From positions 1-28,213 of the IMG/VR virus record IMGVR_UViG_3300026078_000074: a stretch of 28,213 bases of DNA; one strand, written 5' to 3'. Shown here in pieces: positions 1-7,094 of the stretch. The notes beneath the pieces were generated by a model. That model worked only from the letters and a program-made list of their open reading frames with translations. It searched no databases and was not told where the DNA came from. Each line of letters begins with the position of its first letter. The first letter of the stretch is position 1. The stretch is from a virus. The position numbers were made by a program, and so were the translations under genes.

Positions 1-5
1 AAGCG

Positions 6-44
6 CCGAATCGGGGCAGCCGTGAACCCGTTGCCTCGATTCGG
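6..44. terminator. Left-edge inverted repeat, possible terminator
   Basis: Positions 6-17 and 33-44 can form a 12-base-pair stem (one G-U pair as RNA) closing a 15-base loop, followed by TTCCC. It lies just upstream of the first plus-strand gene and may end a transcript entering from outside the window. There is no long U tract, so it may be only a structured leader. Confidence 0.35.
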
Positions 45-98
45 TTCCCAGCAAGCACAGACCCACACAACTACTCAGTACGAGGGAAGGTGCCAGCA

Positions 99-530
99 AT
101 GGCGACGAAGGAGCAGTTCGAGAAGCGCATTTCGGTGCGGCAGACCCGGCTCGACAAGCTGAGCCCGAAGCTCACCGTTCTCGACGAGAGGGTCGAGAAG
201 TTCGACGAGGACACGAAGAACCGGCGCGAGAAGCTGACGGAGCGGCGCGACCGCACGAAGAAGCGCGTCGATCAGCTCAAGCGTGAGATCGAGTGGTACA
301 AGAACGCGCCGGTCAACGGCGTCGAGGACAGCGAGCCGGACCAGACCGACGACGAGGGCAACCCGGCCGGCGAGCCCGACGACGGCGACGAGGACACCGA
401 CACGGACAGCGACGGCGAGACCGACGACGACACCGACTCGGGTGACGACAACGGCGACGAGTCGGCCGAGCCCGTCACGGTCAGTCGGCAGCGCGACGAG
501 CGCGGGCACTTCCTGCCGGCCAGCGTGTAG
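99..530 (+). CDS. Acidic coiled-coil protein of unknown function
   Basis: About 143 residues. I prefer the ATG at 99 over the in-frame GTG at 90 because GAGGGAAGG ends about 8 bases before it. Residues about 5-68 are rich in K, R, E and regularly spaced hydrophobics, so they probably form a coiled coil. Residues about 75-125 are almost entirely D, E, G, T and S, a strongly acidic low-complexity tail, followed by a short basic end. The layout resembles a scaffold or chaperone-like protein, but the gene is far from the capsid operon and on the other strand, so no function is claimed. It is the first of the plus-strand group of small genes. The acidic tail could mimic DNA or bind basic partners; that is speculation. 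Confidence 0.7.
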   Translation: MATKEQFEKRISVRQTRLDKLSPKLTVLDERVEKFDEDTKNRREKLTERRDRTKKRVDQLKREIEWYKNAPVNGVEDSEPDQTDDEGNPAGEPDDGDEDTDTDSDGETDDDTDSGDDNGDESAEPVTVSRQRDERGHFLPASV

Positions 531-531
531 A

Positions 532-682
532 TCAGTACGGCGGTACCGTTCCCTACTGAGCGGAGGGTGTGTGACCCTCACAGCACGGCCACACACCCAC
601 GGCGGACCCCGGCGTTCCTAACCCCCCAAGGTTGGAGGGCAACGCGTCCCCCCGTGCGCGAAACCCTCGCGCCGGGGTCCGC
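532..682. repeat. Intergenic cluster of three inverted repeats
   Basis: The 199-base gap between two plus-strand genes holds three consecutive inverted repeats: 532-537 with 554-559 (TCAGTA/TACTGA, enclosing the CGGTACCG palindrome at 541-548), 565-573 with 590-598 (GGGTGTGTG/CACACACCC, perfect 9 bp), and 602-614 with 670-682 (GCGGACCCCGGCG and its exact complement, 13 bp). The last arm pair encloses 55 bases with two C-runs. The first may be a terminator for the gene ending at 530. The others look like a structured RNA or a DNA site (origin, cruciform or protein-binding site). I see no ORF that explains them. Confidence 0.55.
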
Positions 683-729
683 TTCACCCATCCCGAACGC
701 GCACCGACACAGAAAGGCGCTGATACGCC

Positions 730-1005
730 GTGAACAAGCGAGCGGCGCGCATCGGGCGGTATCTTCCGCCCGGTGTGCTCCCTCCCCCGATCAGCGACGA
801 AGAGCGCGAGCAGTGGTCGACTCTGTGCTCTATCGCCACCGATGCCGGGCTGTGCCCGCAGCCTGCTATCGATCCCTCTCAACCGGTGAAACTCTGTCAG
901 GTTCACACGTCGGTCATCCTGACGCAGACAATCAACCGACTCCGGGCACAGTTCGAGACCGACAACGAAATCGACCACCCTGGGGGACAGGATGAGCGAG
1001 CCTGA
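730..1005 (+). CDS. Small protein of unknown function
   Basis: A 91-residue product starting at GTG 730; GAAAGG lies about 11 bases upstream. The sequence has a basic N-terminus, a proline-rich stretch (residues about 12-20), three Cys (about 33, 42 and 55) and a predicted helix near residues 58-78. No signal peptide or membrane span is seen and I do not recognise the family. The stop overlaps the start of the next gene by 14 bases, so the two are probably translationally coupled in one small operon with the downstream membrane and secreted proteins. Confidence 0.65.
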   Translation: MNKRAARIGRYLPPGVLPPPISDEEREQWSTLCSIATDAGLCPQPAIDPSQPVKLCQVHTSVILTQTINRLRAQFETDNEIDHPGGQDERA

Positions 1006-1384
1006 AGACACAGGCGACATCTTCGAGCAGACACGCAAGTCGCAGCCCGGAACATGGCCGACTTCTGCGATGGATCTCATCAACGAAGCGCCTCCGGATC
1101 AGCCCGGAGTTCGAGTCGGTGCACCTCCGGTCGACGGAGACGATCCTGACTTCGCGTACATACCGGCCCCGGATGAGTCGGTCGGGCTCGTCGGCAAGGG
1201 GCAGGAACCCCCGATTCGGGTCACGGCCGACAACGGGGCAGCGACGTTCACGGCGTTCGCGCGGATCGACGGCGCAATCGGTTTCTTCGAGCTGAACACG
1301 TCGGGACCGGCTGCGTACATCGAGCGCATGATTCACGCGTTCGCTGACAACTTCGCGGAGGAACTCGCGAACTCGAAGGAGTGA
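992..1384 (+). CDS. Hypothetical protein, 130 aa
   Basis: Starts at ATG 992 behind GGGGGACAGG and overlaps the end of the preceding gene. The first 75 residues are rich in P, D, E and G and look disordered. The last 50 look folded, with beta-like then helical segments ending in an amphipathic helix (ERMIHAFADNFAEELANSKE). No membrane span, signal peptide or recognised catalytic motif. The next ATG (1391) is 6 bases after the stop, so it sits in an operon with the 46-aa membrane protein and the secreted protein. Function unknown; real-gene status rests on RBS, coupling and codon pattern. Confidence 0.68.
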   Translation: MSEPEDTGDIFEQTRKSQPGTWPTSAMDLINEAPPDQPGVRVGAPPVDGDDPDFAYIPAPDESVGLVGKGQEPPIRVTADNGAATFTAFARIDGAIGFFELNTSGPAAYIERMIHAFADNFAEELANSKE

Positions 1385-1390
1385 CGAGCG

Positions 1391-1531
1391 ATGAACCCGT
1401 TCCTGTATCAGCTCGTCTGTGCAGTCACGGCGCTCGCATTCCTCGTCGGTCTGCGACTCGCCGGCCGGCTTGCACTGAACAGCGTTCGTCGCGTCATCCC
1501 GCACAAACGCAGGGGAAGGAAAACAGCATGA
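1391..1531 (+). CDS. 46-aa single-span membrane protein
   Basis: A short ORF that length filters easily miss. ATG 1391 follows the previous stop by a few bases, and its TGA overlaps the ATG of the next gene (ATGA at 1528-1531). The product has a short polar start, one hydrophobic segment (residues about 8-28, with CAVTALAFLVGL at its core) and a highly basic C-terminus with several Arg/Lys, consistent with N-out/C-in topology by the positive-inside rule. Position and coupling suggest it works with the secreted protein encoded immediately downstream, or only sets its translation rate. No homologous family is recognised. Confidence 0.6.
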   Translation: MNPFLYQLVCAVTALAFLVGLRLAGRLALNSVRRVIPHKRRGRKTA

Positions 1532-2085
1532 GAAAGAGAATCATCTCGGCAACGCTCGCCGTGTTCGCAAGCATCGGCTTCGTACTCGCCGGTCCGGTCA
1601 ACCCGGCGCACGCTTCGGGGGTGGTGGTGGGCTCGACGGCGAACGGGCACTACTGCCACGGCAATAACTGCGCGCTCGGAGAGGCGACGGTGAGCGTCTC
1701 GCTTCGCTTCTTCGTGAGCGACACGGGAATCGTCGAAGGCACCGAAGCACAGTGCGTGATCCACGATGTCAGGGGCATTACTCGGGTGCAAGTGGATTCG
1801 TGCCGTGAGGGTGTCGTCGGTGGGGTCACGCTCGCTACCGGCGGACCGGTGAACAACGCCACCGATGCAACGGTCGTATCACCGAACTCGCCTCAGTACG
1901 TGGCAACGATCCGCTTCCCGGGCGACACGACAGGCTTCTCCGTCAAGGCTGTCGGTAATTTCTCGATCCGATGGTCTGACGGTCAATTGGCGACGCCGGG
2001 CGACTTCTCATCCGCTACGAACGGGCCGTTCTCGTGCTCGTCGAACGGTGCTGGCGGCTGCCAGTACGCGACGCTGTTCGCCTAG
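1528..2085 (+). CDS. Secreted six-cysteine protein, likely cargo (moron) gene
   Basis: The product is 185 residues from ATG 1528, which overlaps the preceding stop and follows AGGGGAAGGA. A longer in-frame extension to 1381 exists, but the signal peptide places the start here. Residues 1-29 form a classic Sec signal: MRKR, a hydrophobic core, then AHA before the predicted cleavage at 29/30. The mature 156 residues look beta-rich and carry six Cys in three sequence pairs (YC-HGNNC; QC and SC; SC and GGC), fitting three disulfides outside the membrane. No catalytic motif is recognised. A secreted, disulfide-stabilised protein in a phage suggests a lysogen-expressed surface or exported factor (superinfection exclusion or host-conversion function), but that is inference. 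Confidence 0.75.
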   Translation: MRKRIISATLAVFASIGFVLAGPVNPAHASGVVVGSTANGHYCHGNNCALGEATVSVSLRFFVSDTGIVEGTEAQCVIHDVRGITRVQVDSCREGVVGGVTLATGGPVNNATDATVVSPNSPQYVATIRFPGDTTGFSVKAVGNFSIRWSDGQLATPGDFSSATNGPFSCSSNGAGGCQYATLFA

Positions 2086-2098
2086 TTCGCAACGCAAA

Positions 2099-2144
2099 GA
2101 GAGCCCGGCACCGAACCCCGCGAAGGGAACGGTGCCGGGCTCTT
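2099..2144. terminator. Bidirectional intrinsic terminator
   Basis: A perfect 14-bp GC-rich stem pairs 2100-2113 with 2130-2143, around a 16-base loop, with A-rich sequence on the left and TCTTC on the right. It sits between the convergent ends of the secreted-protein gene (stop 2085, plus) and the holin gene (stop 2165, minus), so it can end both transcripts. Confidence 0.85.
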
Positions 2145-2164
2145 CGTGTCTCTGAGCGTGTCTA

Positions 2165-2485
2165 TCAGACCGGATCGACCGGCCGGGGTGGGAGTACCGG
2201 AGCCGGCACGTTCGCGCCGCTCTGATCGATGTAGGCGGGCTGCTTGCGGGCTCCGAGAAGCAGACCGAAGACCGGCCACTTCGATTCGAGCAGGCGCGCG
2301 AGCGCGTAGTACAGCGCGATCACAGCGGGGACGAGCCACGCGTTCACGGCGTTCCCGTACTGCGTCAGATCGAGACCCTTGCTCGCTCCCCATGCGAGCG
2401 CCGTGCCGACGATCGCCGGCACGACGGTTCGGATCAGGGAGATGATGAAGTCGCTGAACGACGGCAGCGGAGCCGGGGTCGTCAT
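2165..2485 (-). CDS. Putative holin, two-span membrane protein
   Basis: 106 residues from ATG 2485, which overlaps the endolysin stop (ATGA). Two hydrophobic segments are visible: residues about 12-33 (FIISLIRTVVPAIVGTALAW) and about 46-64 (VNAWLVPAVIALYYALARLL), followed by a polar, proline-rich cytoplasmic-type tail. Small size, two spans and position directly behind the endolysin fit a class II-like holin, which would open the cytoplasmic membrane and let the endolysin reach peptidoglycan. The I-R-T-V-V-P-x-I-V-G segment recurs in small actinophage membrane proteins annotated as holins, from memory. It is the last gene of the lysis cassette. The alternative is an accessory membrane protein, with one of the upstream membrane proteins being the holin. 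Confidence 0.72.
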   Translation of the reverse strand: MTTPAPLPSFSDFIISLIRTVVPAIVGTALAWGASKGLDLTQYGNAVNAWLVPAVIALYYALARLLESKWPVFGLLLGARKQPAYIDQSGANVPAPVLPPRPVDPV

Positions 2486-3438
2486 GGGGTCGGCTCCGGG
2501 TCAGCCGGGGCAGCCGGGGCATCGGTCCCCACCGTCAGGCGCAGATCGAGGTTCTCGAACCCGGCGCTCACGGCGTCGTCGAGAGTCTGCTTGATCTCGT
2601 CGACAGAGATCGGGGAACCCTGCGCGTCAGCGAGCTTCGCGACTGCTGCGATCAGAGCCGTCTCACGTGCCGTCGACTCGACGATGAACTTGCTCAGTTT
2701 CTTGTTCACCGTCTGAAGATTGTCGGGGTGCGTGTCGGGCTTCGCGTCTGTCCGGTCATCTCCGAACATGAGCAGCGCAGTGGATTTACCCACTAGCTTT
2801 GAAAGATCACCGATCGCCTTCATGATGTCGTCAGCATCGGACACGCTGATTTCTCCTTCGGTTGTGCCGTTCGGGTTGAGGTACCAGAACCGCACGCGTT
2901 CCATGTACCACGCGTACGGGAAGTTCGGACCGGGGTCCGAATGGGTTGTTCCGCCGAGAGCAAGCCTGATGTCGTTGTGTGTGCAGAAGCCCTTGACGGT
3001 CTTCTTCGCGACTTCCGAGACGGTCAGCCACCGGCAATCAGCGAGCGACCATCCCCGTTCGTGTGCTCGCTGTGCCGAGCGGCGAGCCGACCGGTCGAGC
3101 ATCGCCCGGCCGTTGGCCGAAAGCCACTGCGCTTGAGTCAGGCTGACCGAACCGCAGTGTTCCGAGCCCGTGCTGAGCCCGTTCCCGTTCGGCCCGACGT
3201 GATAGGGAACGGTGTGCTCGTCGAGCATCTTCACCCCGTCGATGGGGTCGAAGATGTCGGTCGCGCTAGTTCCTGCCTTCGGTCCGCCGAACCATGCCGG
3301 ACCGGCGAGCGCCTTCGCGTTCCCCGGCGACATCGGTCCCTCTGTCGAGTGGATGACGTGAAACGCCGGGGGGTCGGTGTGGAACTTGCCGCCGTGCGAG
3401 TACGCCGGCATGACGGCGGTGTACACGGGTTCAGTCAC
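2482..3438 (-). CDS. Endolysin, N-acetylmuramoyl-L-alanine amidase type
   Basis: 318 residues from GTG 3438 behind GGAGGCGAA. The N-terminal half (about 20-185) matches an amidase_2/PGRP-like zinc amidase: HVIHSTEG (H27, H30), a central block with an HCGSVS motif (H94), and a late H166-S-D168-P-G motif, the usual zinc-ligand region. Such enzymes cut the lactyl-amide bond between MurNAc and L-Ala of the stem peptide. The remaining about 120 residues are helical and charged, without a recognisable LysM, SH3 or other wall-binding repeat, so this tail may be a novel binding or oligomerisation region. No signal peptide is present, in keeping with holin-dependent release. No lysB-like mycolylarabinogalactan esterase is seen nearby. 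Confidence 0.9.
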   Translation of the reverse strand: MTEPVYTAVMPAYSHGGKFHTDPPAFHVIHSTEGPMSPGNAKALAGPAWFGGPKAGTSATDIFDPIDGVKMLDEHTVPYHVGPNGNGLSTGSEHCGSVSLTQAQWLSANGRAMLDRSARRSAQRAHERGWSLADCRWLTVSEVAKKTVKGFCTHNDIRLALGGTTHSDPGPNFPYAWYMERVRFWYLNPNGTTEGEISVSDADDIMKAIGDLSKLVGKSTALLMFGDDRTDAKPDTHPDNLQTVNKKLSKFIVESTARETALIAAVAKLADAQGSPISVDEIKQTLDDAVSAGFENLDLRLTVGTDAPAAPADPEPTP

Positions 3439-3619
3439 TCGGGTTCGCCTCCGGATCGTCGAGACCGTTCAGCTCGTCGAGTATCTCCGGGGGCAGCACG
3501 TGACCACCGGAGCCGCTTTCGTATGTCGCGTCGTACTCTTCGTCGGTCAGCTTCCGCCCCGGATCACCGATCAGCGGGGAAATGTTCGGGTCGTGGTCGT
3601 GGTCCGGACCCTTCGTCAT
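3431..3619 (-). CDS. Small acidic protein in lysis cassette
   Basis: About 62 residues. I place the start at ATG 3619 because AAGGAGACTCTG precedes it; an upstream in-frame ATG at 3640 lacks a clear ribosome site. The protein is hydrophilic and acidic, with an HDHD cluster, a KLTDEEYDATYE helix and an LPPEILDELNGLDD segment. It overlaps the upstream membrane-protein gene by 56 bases and its stop overlaps the endolysin GTG. No domain recognised; possibly an endolysin regulator or simply a coupling ORF. Confidence 0.6.
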   Translation of the reverse strand: MTKGPDHDHDPNISPLIGDPGRKLTDEEYDATYESGSGGHVLPPEILDELNGLDDPEANPSD

Positions 3620-3959
3620 CAGAGTCTCCTTCTCTGTCATCGTTGCCGTTGTCGTCGTGACGGTCTCTCCGCTGTGCGCGGAGGAGTAGCCACGTCATGT
3701 TGATGAGCACGAGAGCGACCGATACTCGGATTGCGAGCGCAACCCATCGAGCCGTGTCGCTAATGAAGAAGTGCGGCCAAATCAGCGCGACAACGCCGAG
3801 AGAGTACGTGATCGCGATGATGCTCATCAGCGCCATGATTGAGCGGCCGGTACTACTGTATCGCCACGAGGAACGGAATCCGTACAGCACGACGAAAACG
3901 ATCGAGGCTGCGAGCCCGACGTAAAACGAGACTCGCAGGAGGGTATTCAGCACGTTCAC
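3564..3959 (-). CDS. Three-span membrane protein in lysis cassette
   Basis: 131 residues from GTG 3959 behind AGGAGATC. Three hydrophobic segments are seen at residues about 8-27, 40-62 and 71-92, followed by a 35-residue tail rich in D, R, E and G. Size, three spans and a charged cytoplasmic tail fit a class I-like holin or an antiholin, and the gene lies just upstream of the endolysin. The GTG start and long charged tail are typical of the surrounding genes. Whether this or the two-span protein downstream of the endolysin is the pore-former cannot be decided from sequence; two membrane proteins around a lysin often form a holin/antiholin pair. Confidence 0.7.
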   Translation of the reverse strand: MNVLNTLLRVSFYVGLAASIVFVVLYGFRSSWRYSSTGRSIMALMSIIAITYSLGVVALIWPHFFISDTARWVALAIRVSVALVLINMTWLLLRAQRRDRHDDNGNDDREGDSDDEGSGPRPRPEHFPADR

Positions 3960-3965
3960 GATCTC

Positions 3966-4202
3966 CTATGTCGGCCGTCGAGACATCGCAGCGCGCCAAT
4001 CCGCCGCGAATCCATTGCGAGCCCGTAGTACGCGCAGAGAACTCGCCGTCGCCCGTACAGACGGATCGCGCGCCTGCGCATGACGCAGACTCAGCTCACT
4101 CGCTAGCCGTGCCTGCCGAGCTTCGTCGAGTGACGTACCGTGCTCTTCCTCATCGGTCACGGGCTCTAGCCTCTCGATAGGCTTACGGCGGAACAATCGC
4201 AT
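3966..4202 (-). CDS. Small charged helical protein
   Basis: 78 residues from ATG 4202, six bases after the stop of the preceding gene in the same operon. It begins with a basic MRLFRRKP segment, then a long helical, Arg/Glu/Ala-rich region. No membrane span, cysteine or recognised motif. The upstream ribosome site is weak (GTGAGACCC), so it may depend on coupling to the 4209-4535 gene. Function unknown; part of the lysis block by position only. Confidence 0.55.
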   Translation of the reverse strand: MRLFRRKPIERLEPVTDEEEHGTSLDEARQARLASELSLRHAQARDPSVRATASSLRVLRARNGFAADWRAAMSRRPT

Positions 4203-4208
4203 CGGGTC

Positions 4209-4535
4209 TCACTGCCCTTTCGCTGCGGTCTTCAGCCCGCGAAGCGCTGCGTCGGTTGTCCGGGCAAGTTCAAGCAATTCGTCGATCTGCTTCTCTTGCA
4301 GATCGCCGCGAGCCCGTTCGGCAGTCCATGCAGCGCGCCACTCTTCTTCACGACTGCGAGAGTCGTCGAGCCGTTCGGATTGAACGGCAGCGACTCGATC
4401 GTTCGCCGCTGTGATCTGATCGACGGTGGCTTTCGGGACGAGCCACCCCCGGTAGACCGCGAGCACGGCAAACGCGATCAGCGTGACGAGCGCGCCGCTC
4501 GGAGCAAGCGGAGCGAGCTGTTCGAGACCCCCCAC
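4209..4535 (-). CDS. Membrane-anchored coiled-coil protein
   Basis: 108 residues from GTG 4535, with GAAGGA about 12 bases upstream. One hydrophobic segment (residues about 14-34) is followed by WLVPK and then a long heptad-like region rich in E, R, Q, A and D (about 38-100). Proteins of this shape, one N-terminal span plus a cytoplasmic coiled coil, are common near actinophage lysis genes and are usually annotated only as membrane proteins. It is the first gene of the minus-strand lysis operon and is transcribed divergently from the translocase gene; the 84-base gap to 4620 should hold promoters for both. Confidence 0.65.
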   Translation of the reverse strand: MGGLEQLAPLAPSGALVTLIAFAVLAVYRGWLVPKATVDQITAANDRVAAVQSERLDDSRSREEEWRAAWTAERARGDLQEKQIDELLELARTTDAALRGLKTAAKGQ

Positions 4536-4619
4536 GGTCCGAAATCCTTCCGCGTACGTCGTTCACGGTGTACTGTCGAGACAACGTGAGACATCGGTTC
4601 CCATCCCACGGAGCAAGTC
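4536..4619. promoter_or_regulatory. Divergent intergenic region, presumed promoters
   Basis: This 84-base gap separates divergent starts at 4535 (minus) and 4620 (plus), so promoters for the lysis operon and the translocase operon should lie here or overlap the first codons. I see ribosome-binding sites (GAAGGA for the minus gene, CGGAG for the plus gene) but no convincing -35/-10 pair. Confidence 0.4.
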
Positions 4620-7094
4620 ATGCCTTCTCTCAAGTCGAAGCGGTACAGCCCGTTCAGCCCGGCCGGGATGATCTACGTCGTGTGCCGGTCGTGGTTCCGA
4701 TACTTCGTCACCGGTCAGAGCGTCACCGGTCGGCGAGGCGATAACGCGAGCTTCCTTCATGCAGCCACGAAGGATGATCGCGGGAAGCCGGTCGAGCGGC
4801 TCAGTGGTCCGATCTGGCAGCGCCTCGCGCGTCGGTGGGCAGCCTTCGGGATGCCGCTTCTGTTTACGGCGTTCATCGGAGTGAGCGCCGTTGCGCGCTT
4901 CGTCTGCCGGTTGTTTGGGGTCACGACCCCGACTTTCTTCGAGCTGCCGTGGCTGTACGTGCTCGTCGGGTGGGAATCGCTCGTTCTCATCACGCTCGGC
5001 GGTTTCGGATACGCCGTGTTCTCGTCATGGTGGAAAGCGCGCCGCGAGATCAATGAGTTCGTAATCCCTGCGTGGCAGGCAGCCTGCGCGATTATGGGCA
5101 CGGCTTACCACCGTCGCGACGCGCGCCGCATGGTCGAGCTGCCCGAAGGCTTCGCCGTGGTCGACGAGAAGGGAGCAGACGAGCCCGGCATGTGGGGTCG
5201 GATCGCTGACCGGCTGATGCGCGATCGCCGGCAGCGGGCAGCGCTGAGCCGGGCCGAGAAGGAGGCTGCGCAGCCCGATCAGGGGGGTACCGACACACCC
5301 CCGGGGACCGACATTGCCGTACAGCGTTCACACCCGATCAGCCGGTACTTCGGCCGGAAGATCATCCCTGACACGGAGACGCCGGCCGAAGCGCCGGAGC
5401 CGCCCCCGGTTCGGATCTTCCTGTTCCCCGGCCGGGTGAGTTCGGAGCAAGACCGGAAACGCTTCGCTGCCGCTCTCGGCCCCGTGCTAGGGATGCCCGA
5501 AGTCAAGTGCGCGTGGTACCCGAAGGGCTCGCGCCCGTACGTCGAGATCCGTCCGCAGCTCGCGCCGCCCCCGGCCGTCAGCTTCGATCAGATCCGGAAG
5601 CATCTCGTGAAGGCGCCGCTAACTGCGCCGTTCATGGGTCTCGCCCCCGGTAATCACCCGGTCGGCATCGATCTCGACAATAACTCGCCACACACCCTGA
5701 TCTCCGGAGGCTCCGGCACCGGTAAGTCGGTTCTGCTGAAGAACTTCCTTGCGCAGCGAATGCACAACGGAGCCGGTGTCGTCATGCTCGATTACAAGCG
5801 CGTCTCTCACCGTTGGATGCACAATCTCGACGGCTGTGTGTACGCGTGGCGACTTGCTGAGATTCACGCGATGCTGTGCGCGGCCGGCGAGGAACTCGCT
5901 CGTCGACTTGAGAACGTGCTTCCGCCCGACGACGACATTGATGCGGAAATGCAGCAGTTCCCGACGATCGACATCGTTGTCGAAGAAATCAACTCGACGA
6001 CGAAGCTACTCGATGCGTACTGGCGGACCGTGCTCGACGGCAAGGGAACGAGCCCGGCGATCACGTCGCTGATGACCCTCGTCAACATGGGTCGGGAATA
6101 CTGCATGCACGTATGGATTGCCGCACAGCGCGCTTCTGCTTCCGTGTTCGGTAACAACGGAGGCGACCTGCGCGAGTCGTTCCAGACTCGCCTTATGGCG
6201 AAGTGGTCTGTGCAGACATGGAAAATGCTCGCCGGCAATGCGCAGTATCGTCGCTTCGTCGGTGGTCGTGGGGTGTGGGCACGCGTTCAAGACGATGAAG
6301 TCGAGATCGTGCGTGTGCCGCTTTGGACAACCAAGGAAGCGCGCGAGTGGGCGATGTCCGGCACTCCCTGCCCGGCGATCGTGCTTGCCGGTGGCGCACA
6401 CCGGGTCGGGGGCGACTCCCTGACGATCGAGCCGGACATCGGTCCGCAGCTCGTAACGTTGTCCGCCGCACTGCCGAGCCTGCCCCCGGACAACCGGGGT
6501 CGGACACTCTCGATCGACGGACTGCGCACAGCTAGTCGCCGGCCGGGCTTCCCCGAACCGAAGATCATCGGTGGTGGAACACGACCCTCGCTCTACGATC
6601 TCGAAGAGCTGATCGAGTGGCGCGTTCAGCGAGGGGTCGGTGAACTAGTGGAGATGTTCGATCAGCCTCCGGCTGTTCGTGAGCTGCGCCGTGCCGGCAT
6701 CGTGTACGCGTTCGAGTGCCTCAATCCCGAGTCAGGGGCGATCGAGTGCGGGTACGTCGGTCAGACCCGGCGCACGCTCGCTGAGCGCGAGGCAGAGCAT
6801 CGCGGAGATAAGCCGTGGGCAGATCTCATCGTGGGGTCGGGTCGGGTGGTCTGGACCGGCGAGCCGACAGACGAGGAACTCGACGCGATCGAACTCCGCT
6901 TCATCCGCACTCTGAGCCCCCGGTACAACGTGGACGGTCAGCGCGGAGCGCCGCACGCCGTGCCGAAGTGGGAACAGCTCGATCAGCGCCACGCGCGAGA
7001 CCGTCAGCTCGGCCGGGAATTGTGGGTGCCGATTGACGTGTACAACGGCGAGCGCCGACCGGAACGCGTTCAGGAATGGCGCCGACCGGCATAA
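4620..7094 (+). CDS. FtsK/TraB-like DNA translocase with C-terminal GIY-YIG domain
   Basis: 824 residues from ATG 4620 behind CGGAG. Two N-terminal membrane spans lie near residues 78-100 and 105-135. A linker leads to an FtsK/SpoIIIE-type ATPase: Walker A GGSGTGKS near 363-370, Walker B-like IDIVVEE near 446-452, and a typical WIAAQR block near residue 500. Such hexameric motors pump dsDNA; the actinobacterial plasmid version, TraB/Tra, moves unprocessed dsDNA between cells. Residues about 692-780 form an apparent GIY-YIG nuclease fold: IVYAFE, GYVGQTRR, LAERE, then ELRFIRTLSPRYN with the usual Glu and Asn. The usual C-terminal winged-helix DNA-recognition domain is not obvious and seems replaced by the nuclease domain. 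The next gene encodes an SpdB-like protein, which supports a transfer role. Alternatives: segregation, replication-intermediate processing or exclusion of competing DNA. Confidence 0.9.
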   Translation: MPSLKSKRYSPFSPAGMIYVVCRSWFRYFVTGQSVTGRRGDNASFLHAATKDDRGKPVERLSGPIWQRLARRWAAFGMPLLFTAFIGVSAVARFVCRLFGVTTPTFFELPWLYVLVGWESLVLITLGGFGYAVFSSWWKARREINEFVIPAWQAACAIMGTAYHRRDARRMVELPEGFAVVDEKGADEPGMWGRIADRLMRDRRQRAALSRAEKEAAQPDQGGTDTPPGTDIAVQRSHPISRYFGRKIIPDTETPAEAPEPPPVRIFLFPGRVSSEQDRKRFAAALGPVLGMPEVKCAWYPKGSRPYVEIRPQLAPPPAVSFDQIRKHLVKAPLTAPFMGLAPGNHPVGIDLDNNSPHTLISGGSGTGKSVLLKNFLAQRMHNGAGVVMLDYKRVSHRWMHNLDGCVYAWRLAEIHAMLCAAGEELARRLENVLPPDDDIDAEMQQFPTIDIVVEEINSTTKLLDAYWRTVLDGKGTSPAITSLMTLVNMGREYCMHVWIAAQRASASVFGNNGGDLRESFQTRLMAKWSVQTWKMLAGNAQYRRFVGGRGVWARVQDDEVEIVRVPLWTTKEAREWAMSGTPCPAIVLAGGAHRVGGDSLTIEPDIGPQLVTLSAALPSLPPDNRGRTLSIDGLRTASRRPGFPEPKIIGGGTRPSLYDLEELIEWRVQRGVGELVEMFDQPPAVRELRRAGIVYAFECLNPESGAIECGYVGQTRRTLAEREAEHRGDKPWADLIVGSGRVVWTGEPTDEELDAIELRFIRTLSPRYNVDGQRGAPHAVPKWEQLDQRHARDRQLGRELWVPIDVYNGERRPERVQEWRRPA

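Noticed and set aside
74-560. CTCAGTA..GGGAA near 74-88 and its approximate complement at 549-560 flanking the first gene.
   Set aside because: The match is short and gapped, with no target duplication or transposase, so it does not support a mobile element.
567-995. A long plus-strand frame crossing the inverted-repeat gap and the 730-1005 gene.
   Set aside because: It runs through the repeats and overlaps a gene with a better start and coupling; composition is Arg/Pro-rich as expected for an out-of-frame shadow.
1381-1527. N-terminal extension of the secreted-protein frame upstream of 1528.
   Set aside because: The extension overlaps the 46-aa membrane protein gene, has protein-like features only in the other frame, and would bury the signal peptide.
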